DNA from: Diphasiastrum complanatum | Taxonomy: Eukaryota; Streptophyta; Lycopodiopsida; Lycopodiales; Lycopodiaceae | Direction of reading: 5' to 3' | DNA: 64,000 nucleotides | Assembly: GCA_029204225.1 (NCBI GenBank) | Contig: CM055103.1 | Location: 55,497,592 to 55,561,591, forward strand | Shown here: in pieces, positions 1 to 64,000 of the stretch | Numbering within the stretch: the stretch's first letter is position 1 | Layout of the letters: each line of letters opens with the position of its first letter | Notes under the pieces: model-generated | Databases searched by the model: none | The model's input: the letters and a program-made list of their open reading frames with translations, nothing else | Told to the model about the DNA's origin: nothing | Made by a program: the position numbers and the translations under genes

Positions 1-477
1 AGCATCTTGCAAACAAGCCCTATCTCCTTCATTAGCTCAATTAGTTGCTCCTCCATCTCAACAAACTCCATCTTTCCTTCTCCATTTGCCTAGCTCCAAC
101 TTGTCCGAACAGATAGGATTGAGGCTTGGCTTTTTATCTAAAAGGAACAATGGCACAGAGCACAATAGCAATGCTTGTGGCATTGTGCCAAACCACAGTT
201 ATATTCATGTATAACAAGCTGATGAATACAACACATGAAACGATGGTTTGGATGGCCTGGTTCCTCTCTACTCAGAGAACCACAGGCATCAATGCAGTTT
301 TGTCAATCATCTAGGCAAGGAGATAAAAACACGTTTTGGTCATTAAGATTTGCAACCATAAAAAGGATTATTCTGTACATTATTGGAATGATAGACATGC
401 AGAGATGACATCAACAACCTGAAAAGTGCATAGACGTTCATTATGGCACTAAATTTCTTCTTTGAGCCACTACGTAC
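1..477. other. Callose synthase intron, no recognised feature
   Basis: Downstream side of exon 24 on the minus strand. Positions 1-125 hold a short minus-strand open stretch with no family match. I see no further callose synthase exon here. Confidence 0.5.
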
Positions 478-57605
<57,128 letters not shown>

Positions 57606-59100
57606 ATTCTAGATAGAGGCAGCACCTTCTACACAGTCCAAAATTTTGTGCTGGCATTACCAAAAGCTGCAAACTGCAAGAAATGTGCTACATAGTCCAA
57701 AGGGCACATACATGTATAATAACTACAAAGACGGCTTACCTTGTGTTCTGTATCACTATATAATGATGCTTTAAGTATATGTTTAACACTAAAGGGATAT
57801 TTTCGTCACCCTAAGCAAGTTCTCCTTAAAGGTTAGAACAACAGATTTTCAGTTTGGATAACATGTTTTATGAATCACCCACCACCTGAACAGATGATAT
57901 GCACACTTGCAAAGTTCAAATTACAAAGCACTGTGAAGAAAACACAGAAATCTTTCCACCCCACAATTATAGTATGCATTTAGCTCACACAGGTCAAAAT
58001 TTTCGTTTCTGAATATGAAACCAGAATTGATGAAGTAAGTTCTGAAAAATAAATTTATCAGCGCCATCAAGCAACGTATGTATTTCTGGGATAGTCCAAA
58101 AACACAGGAATGAAATAGAGACAGACAAACCGTATAGATTTGGCTTTAACCAAACAAGATCGTAATGTAGGCAATCACTAGGGGATAGTGAGGTGCTTTC
58201 CGGAAAACTTGATCAGAAGTTGCTATAGTCATCTAAAGTGCTTCCCGTGAGGACAAGCTGAAGAAGGTGCTTCGAAGAACATTGGTCACTAGAAAGCCAG
58301 CTTCATCGGCAGCCCGGAGGCCAAGCATAAAGAATGGCCGCGTATAGCTTGCTGATAGTTCTGAAGGACTAGCTTTGGTTGGCAGTCTATGTCATACAAG
58401 TATACTGGATGGGACATGGACAGAGCCTTATGCAGCTGCAAAGGTGATAGCAAAACATTCAAACGTTCAAGAAATCAGAACCAAAGAGTGACAAGGTGCG
58501 GGAGCTACTAAAGAAGCTCCGTGAGCTCGAGCTTACGAGGAAAAACTAAACTTCTATGCATTACTGCTTTGAAATACAAATGTGAAGCAGCAGGAGTACA
58601 GGCAGAACTACAGAACATCCAGCATCTACGTCCCATGCTTGTTCTAGCTGATGATCCAACCCACTTACCCACCACCACTGTCTCAGTCTTCAGAGCTGCA
58701 AGGAAAAGAAGTGGGATCTCAAAGCCAAGACTGCAGCACCGTCATCGTCGCCTGCTACATCTCAGCTACTGAACTGACAGCTGAAGATAGCAACAACTGA
58801 AGAAGAAAGCAAAATGGAGATGGAGTACAGAGAACGAGAACGAGAACGAGAACGAGAGAGAGAGAAAGGTAAAGCGAATTTGTTGAACGTACATATGTAC
58901 GGTCGATTTCGTATGTACGGATTTCTTTTTGGTACTTGCTCTGTTTCAGTTGAGGACCTTGTGTCTGTGGGCGTATATTTGTATTTTGTACGGTTGCTAT
59001 TCTTTTTAAACATTGAAAATTGAAAAAGCTGAAGAGGGGCTCTCTTTTTTCATTGAAATTTTTTAAAAAGGTCAAAAAGGTTTGGGGGTTACATGACTAA
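57606..59100 (-). promoter_or_regulatory. Upstream region of the callose synthase gene, possible 5' UTR
   Basis: Minus-strand sequence near 58,780-58,870 is CT-rich with a (GTTCTC)n run (GAGAAC units on the plus strand at 58,833-58,860), as often seen in plant 5' leaders. It could be an untranslated first exon spliced to exon 1. I cannot locate a convincing TATA box or transcription start. Confidence 0.25.
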
Positions 59101-60001
59101 ATGCCACGTGGAGCTATGTGGCATAGAGAGACTCAGGCCTACAAACCTAGCCCTTCACTCCTTATGGCAAATGTGACGAGATTGTGCTTAGAAGAAGGTG
59201 TAAAGATGTGGATATGAGCCTGTGTTGGCTCAAGCAAGCACTTAGCTCATGAACCCCACAAAAACCTCCATGTGGTTGACCGACAGAGACACACGCGATC
59301 AATAGAGATAGATGGCAAGCCCACATGCACACTATGCATCTTAGATGCTCCCCCAATATGAGCGCCCAATTTTGGAAGTGCAAATCTAGTTGAATAAATG
59401 CAATTTCTTGAGCCAGCACTACCAGCCTTAACTCGTGTGGTTATCAAGGCTTTTCAAGAGATACATATTTGTTTGCATGTTAGTTAAGGACCTAAACTAA
59501 TTAAATTTTGTCTTGATGTGCACATCCCCCCATTTTTTACATCTTAACCTAATGCGGTTTCCTCAGTTAAAAAGCTTGACATCTGAAGTTTTTTTGTTCC
59601 CAAGTTCAAGACTCCCCTTGGAAACGAAGAAGCATTTTTGACAAAAAGTATGATGCATGTGGCCACACCATAAGAGAGGCGCATATTTCTCATAACACTT
59701 GACCTCTCAACTAATAGCATATTTTTGGTAGCACTTAAACGCTCCATAGTATGTGGTGTACCATAGTGTAACTTTGCTAACTAGCACTATGGTGGGGCTA
59801 GTGGCTAGCCTCAAAGGTACTTCAACTCTACTTTATATAAAGTTTTCATAGAAGCTTTAGGTCTTCATAACTTCACTTTCTAATTTGTATCAAGAGATTC
59901 CTTTGGTAGTTAAATATGTTGGGTTTGGATATATTGTGGAGAGCATCACTTGATCCTAGATATTTAGTGTTGACAACATAGCATAACTAGATCTTTAAAG
60001 C

Positions 60002-60046
60002 TATTGTGATGGTTTATTGGAGATCTTTATGTAAACCATCACAATA
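60002..60046. repeat. Perfect 15-bp inverted repeat with 15-nt loop
   Basis: TATTGTGATGGTTTA (60,002-60,016) and its exact complement TAAACCATCACAATA (60,032-60,046). Confidence 0.9.
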
Positions 60047-60999
60047 ACATAAAGATGGACCTCTACTATGCATTTTTTACTTAAATATCTTGTAAGTTGC
60101 AATTGCCTTTTGTTTCTTTTTCCATTTTTCAATGTGTATGACAATACTTTTTGTGATTTTATATATCCATCCATGTTTGTTATCCAAGCTACTACGCAAA
60201 ACTAGATTTGAGCTCAGGTCTTCATTCCCATAGGCAACGCTCTTGTCAACAATCATCGTATTTTGTTTTGCACCCTTGCTCCAAAAACCTCCTTGAGTCC
60301 TTCATAGCAAGTGAGTTGGGTAGAGTTGTTTATAGTGTCTAGACCAACAAAGACCAATTACGTAATTGATTTACATTGTTTATTTGTACAAATTCATCTA
60401 GTATACGTAATGTGAGGAGCAAAGACAAACCACCTTGGAAATGACCTCTATTATATTACATTCATGTAAACTTGTAGATTTTAGAAAATTTCTTGTAACT
60501 CAAAATGCTCATTTATAAAATCTTCCAAGTATTTAAATTTGTCATTGATTAATGTATATAGCTAGCATGATGATACATCTATATCAAACAAACGAGCTTA
60601 ACTAGCCTAAAGTATGCCTACCAATATAAAAAAACAAAGAATTCATACAATAATAAAAAAAATCCAAAGTTTCATTACCATCAAATATTTTCTCATGGCT
60701 TTGTCCATGCCTCCTAGAAAGAAGCGATTGATGTATTGGAGTTTCCGAATAAAGTGTGTAATAAGATTTTGAATTATCTTATCATACGTAGATATTCTAA
60801 CAAATAAAACTAGGATAGAAATATTCATAACATTGGGAAGATAGCAGTTTAATATCTTGCTTTGATAATCTTATTAGATTTTATTTGTAATCAAACTCTA
60901 GCTTTATAGTCCTTTAGATATCCTATTGAACATAAATTTTCCTTCAAAGGAAAACCATATTGTTGTTTTTTTGGAAATCAACATCATTTAAACTTTTCA

Positions 61000-61242
61000 A
61001 GAGATGAAGTATGTATCGGTTTTATTCTCAAAGAATGCTAATTTTTCCAAGCATTGGTTTTGCACTCTAGAGAATAGACACACCAACTATTTTTGGCACT
61101 TTATGAAGTACGTATGGTTTTGAAGTTTTTAACAAATGAAAAAATGTGTGTCGATTTTAGCCAATTTTTCCTAGCATTGGTTTTGCACTCTAGAGAGTAG
61201 ACACACCAACTATTTTTGGTACTTTATGAAGTACGTATGGTT
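61000..61242. repeat. Tandem duplication, about 122-bp unit
   Basis: The block containing GCATTGGTTTTGCACTCTAG, AGACACACCAACTATTTTTG and TTATGAAGTACGTATGGTT occurs at about 61,040-61,117 and 61,163-61,242. Confidence 0.9.
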
Positions 61243-62352
61243 CAAGTAATCAAGCAATGACCATTTCAGAGTAACTATAAAGGTAGTGACCTCTTGCTAA
61301 ATTGAAGAGAACTATATGCCATACCTAAATCTACTTAGTGTCGTGTGTAAATGTAGAGAAGTTTTTCATAATTCAATAGCCCCTAGTGTGAATGCATATA
61401 TTGCCATGGGTATAGACGAGTCAGTGTACATGTTATATACTTTAATTGAACATTGTTCCTTTTGCAATTGTTGGTGTTGTGGTAGAAATAAAGAATGACT
61501 ACCTTTCATGAGGCTATGTGTCTAATGACTTTGAGGACCGACACATGGTTCGATTGGACGGCAATCCACAATACCTCGTCACTCTTCTAATTGTGTTTCA
61601 TAGGCTTCCCTATGTAAGAACATGAGCTTATTTTCTTTAATAAGATTGCTTAAGTGGCACTCTTGAATTTTATCCATGAAATGCAAGCCCAAGCTCTCAA
61701 TTGAAGGGCATCAAGGCGTGAGGGTCCATCTATTAAGTCTATTTTCTTTTTCTTTTTCTTTTTTGGCGCAGGGGGTTGGGTTGGGGGGTGCACACATCAT
61801 GATTGGATGAAGTGATTTCCTATTGTTTCTGATGTGTATCTAGGATCTACTAGTGATATACCTTACATCTTCATAGGGGAGGGATGTGGCAATATGGGAT
61901 GCCATAGCAAGGAAATGAATTATACATTGAAGTGCATATACTAATCCACAACATGGGGGTGGGTGGGTGTGTGTGAGAGAAGTCCATGAACAATTGATTG
62001 GGTGGTTTGCCTTATATTGAATATTGTTAGTCATAGGTTGACGATTGAGAGAGATCTTACAGTGGTATCAAACTAATTATTATATTGGTTTTCCCAACAT
62101 GAGCATGCAACATCAATTTTTGAGCTTGTAAGGACATGACATTTATATGAGCCTGACATTGATTTGAGATAGATTTTAATGGATAACACGATAGTACAAG
62201 ACGTATGTGAAAGAAAATTGATGATTTTACGTTGGTTCTATTAAATTTTTTATGCTCATCCTTAAAACAAATCGTTCAAGTAATCTTGAAAAACCAAAGG
62301 CCGACAACATATTTTTTAGGCCTTCACATTTTTTCCTTTGAGGTTTTCTATG

Positions 62353-62547
62353 CCTTAGAAATCATTTTAAGGCCTTTTTCGCTCCTTAGCAAAAAATGCG
62401 ACACACTAGCCAAGTGGCCAAAATACCTTGGAAATCATTTTTAAAAGCACCTTCGCCTTTTTCGCTCCTTAGCGAAAAATGCGACACACTGGCCAAGTGG
62501 CCAGAATACCTTAGAAATCATTTTTAAGGCACTTTCGCCTTTTCCAC
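62353..62547. repeat. Tandem repeat (two and a half units) with internal hairpin
   Basis: Units at 62,353-62,424, 62,426-62,508 and 62,509-62,547 (partial). Each full unit has CCTT(A/G)GAAATCATTTT, then TTTTTCGC-TCCTTA-GCGAAAAA (or one mismatch), GCGACACACT and GGCCAAGTGGCC-type inverted repeats. Confidence 0.85.
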
Positions 62548-62975
62548 ATTTTTGCTGACCGACTTCACCAATGTATGAGTAACTCTGAAACAACTGGACA
62601 AACAAATATCCCAAAGGCGGTTGACAGTTAGCAACTTTTGTTCATATGCAAAGACTGGCATAAATAGCCTTAAAGGCTTGTAAGATATTTCATCTCTTGT
62701 AAATCTCTATATTAGCTGAATCAAGCTCTGTAGGTATTACTTGTGAAAGATTCAACTAGTTTCATCACATTTTGCAATATTTTCATATTTGGCATATTGA
62801 GGCCAAAACTTGTTTTAGACTTAGAGGTTGACTTTTCTGTTAAAAATTCACAATTCTAGCTTGACTAGTTTTGGTCATATGACTTGTAAATAGTTAGATG
62901 GTCATGATGTGGCTTGTCACACGTACCAAATAGCATAGGATTCCATTCATAAGGATGTTCTCAAGTAGACCTAAG

Positions 62976-63519
62976 TGTTAGAACCTTTGGAATGAGTCCA
63001 AATTATGCTTAGATACAAGGGAGAAAAAATAGGAGCTATTTTTGGTAATTTTTGCATTGTTGAGGGATCTCCAAGATTCCAACCCTAACTTGGTAGGGAT
63101 GAAAGATCCACCAAAATTAGAATTAGGGATAGGTTTAGGGCTACTCATACCTGCCCGAAACCATGATGGATCATGTATATATAGGTGATGATATCTCACC
63201 AAAATCAATCAAGCAATTTCATGTTTTTTCTCTCATAATGGTGCAATTGCTCTCTATGTTCATAATTGTTTGAGTACTTGTGATTACTAATGATTATAGG
63301 ATTGAATGTAGGTCTGGTGTACAGTACTCAGACTGTGGGAGGCCGTACTTTCACACGTGTGAAGCCTTCTTCAAGGATTTGGGCCATTTAGTGAGGTTCA
63401 AGCATAGATTTTTGATGGATTTTGATGGTTCAACTTGTGCTAATCTTATGAAATCATAATCTATTGTTTCCCTCATCATTTCAAGTGTTTTAGGATCCTT
63501 ATTTGCTGTAATTTTTACA
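62976..63519 (+). mobile_element. 5' LTR of a Copia-type element
   Basis: Starts TGTTAGAACC and ends TTTTTACA (TG...CA ends), followed directly by TGGTATCAGAGCC. Contains a TATA-like GTATATATAGG near 63,175, in the right place for an LTR promoter. The element continues past the right edge. Confidence 0.75.
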
Positions 63520-63532
63520 TGGTATCAGAGCC
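63520..63532 (+). other. Primer-binding site (initiator Met tRNA)
   Basis: TGGTATCAGAGCC, complementary to the 3' end of plant initiator methionine tRNA and typical of plant Copia elements. Confidence 0.8.
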
Positions 63533-64000
63533 TAAAGGCTGAAATGAGCTAAATCCTTGGTTTTCATTCAATTTGATCACAATTTTTGATCTAAATCTTG
63601 TGTAGATTGGATCTTAGCATCTAGTATTGATTCTAGAACTCAAAGTGAGTCAAATACATTGGAGATTGGTGTTGTGTGACTTCATTTGCAGGTGTTTAGG
63701 TGTCTAAAACCAGAGGCAAAGTTGAATTCAATTCACATTACCAAGATAGCAAGTTTTGCTTGCTCCAAGCACTGATTTCTAAGCAAGTTTTGGAGGTGAT
63801 TTCATAGAGGAGGCTTTCTAGCATTCAAGGAGAGGGAAGATCAGAGTTTTGGGGACTCTTCAAGGCTGTTCTAAGGTGTAGTAGACACCTCCTAAAGTGA
63901 TTTAGGTTAAGTCCAACCATTGCTTGACTTATGCACCAAATTAGATCAATTTTTCATCAATTTTGATCATTTTTTGCTTGTGATTGGATAATAGATTGTG
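63533..64000 (+). mobile_element. Start of the internal region of the Copia-type element
   Basis: Untranslated leader and possibly the beginning of gag near 63,700 (CCAGAGGCAAAGTTGAATTC). No ORF long enough to call before the window ends. Confidence 0.45.

Larger units (their letters stand above)
59101..62975. other. AT-rich upstream DNA with tandem and inverted repeats
   Basis: No gene recognised; ORFs here are short and without motifs. Repeats are listed separately. Confidence 0.5.

Noticed and set aside
1-125. Possible callose synthase exon 25 on the minus strand
   Set aside because: The open stretch rich in Glu/Met does not match the expected family text, and no acceptor in phase 2 was found.
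58521-58772. 83-codon plus-strand ORF upstream of the callose synthase gene
   Set aside because: No motif or family match; may be chance or an old fragment.
62353-62547. CRISPR-like array of short repeats
   Set aside because: Only two to three adjacent units without spacers, in a plant genome; an ordinary tandem duplication.

Overview
The window is nuclear DNA of a land plant. It is dominated by one very long gene on the minus strand, a callose synthase (1,3-beta-glucan synthase) closest in motif content to the CalS5/GSL2 type. I assembled 24 consecutive coding exons from the start codon near 57,605 down to 478. They join in one open frame of about 2,750 nt (about 918 codons), with GT donors and AG acceptors. 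This is only the N-terminal half of the protein; the catalytic half lies beyond position 1. Exons make up about 5% of the 57 kb span. Giant introns full of transposons suggest a seed-free vascular plant (fern or lycophyte) or a gymnosperm, but the sequence alone does not decide.

Layout from the 5' end of the gene (right to left): 57.6-64 kb is AT-rich upstream DNA with tandem repeats and the 5' LTR of a Copia-type element running off the right edge. Exon 1 is at 57.4-57.6 kb. Intron 1 (18.3 kb) holds decayed Ty3/gypsy coding sequence (41.2-43.4 kb), LINE remnants (43.5-44.73 kb), a nearly intact LINE (family A, 44.73-49.93 kb), an internally deleted LINE (B2, 49.93-53.52 kb) and a rearranged third-family LINE (C, 53.52-56.94 kb), joined head to tail through (CT)n tracts. 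Exons 2-9 lie at 34.6-39.1 kb. Intron 9 (15.6 kb) contains a 12.1-kb hAT transposon (19,758-31,879) with matching 12-bp termini and an exact 8-bp target duplication. This hAT is itself interrupted by a 5'-truncated family-A LINE, into whose (CT)n tail LINE B1 is inserted. Exons 10-15 are at 16.3-19.0 kb, exons 16-19 at 13.0-13.8 kb, exon 20 at 5.0 kb and exons 21-24 at 0.48-1.31 kb. The introns between them carry an old LINE, an old hAT copy, a gypsy integrase fragment and LTR-like repeats.

The most interesting system is the LINE group. (1) In two divergent families, ORF1 and ORF2 are in the same frame, separated by a single TAG. The TAG is followed by the same six bases and a strong GC stem-loop whose sequence differs but whose pairing is kept. 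ORF2 has no ATG before its endonuclease active-site Asn, so a stop-codon readthrough product is predicted. (2) Every LINE with a preserved 5' end starts exactly at the end of a (CT)n tract, and every preserved 3' end passes into (CT)n. This suggests insertion targeted to CT microsatellites and a self-renewing target.
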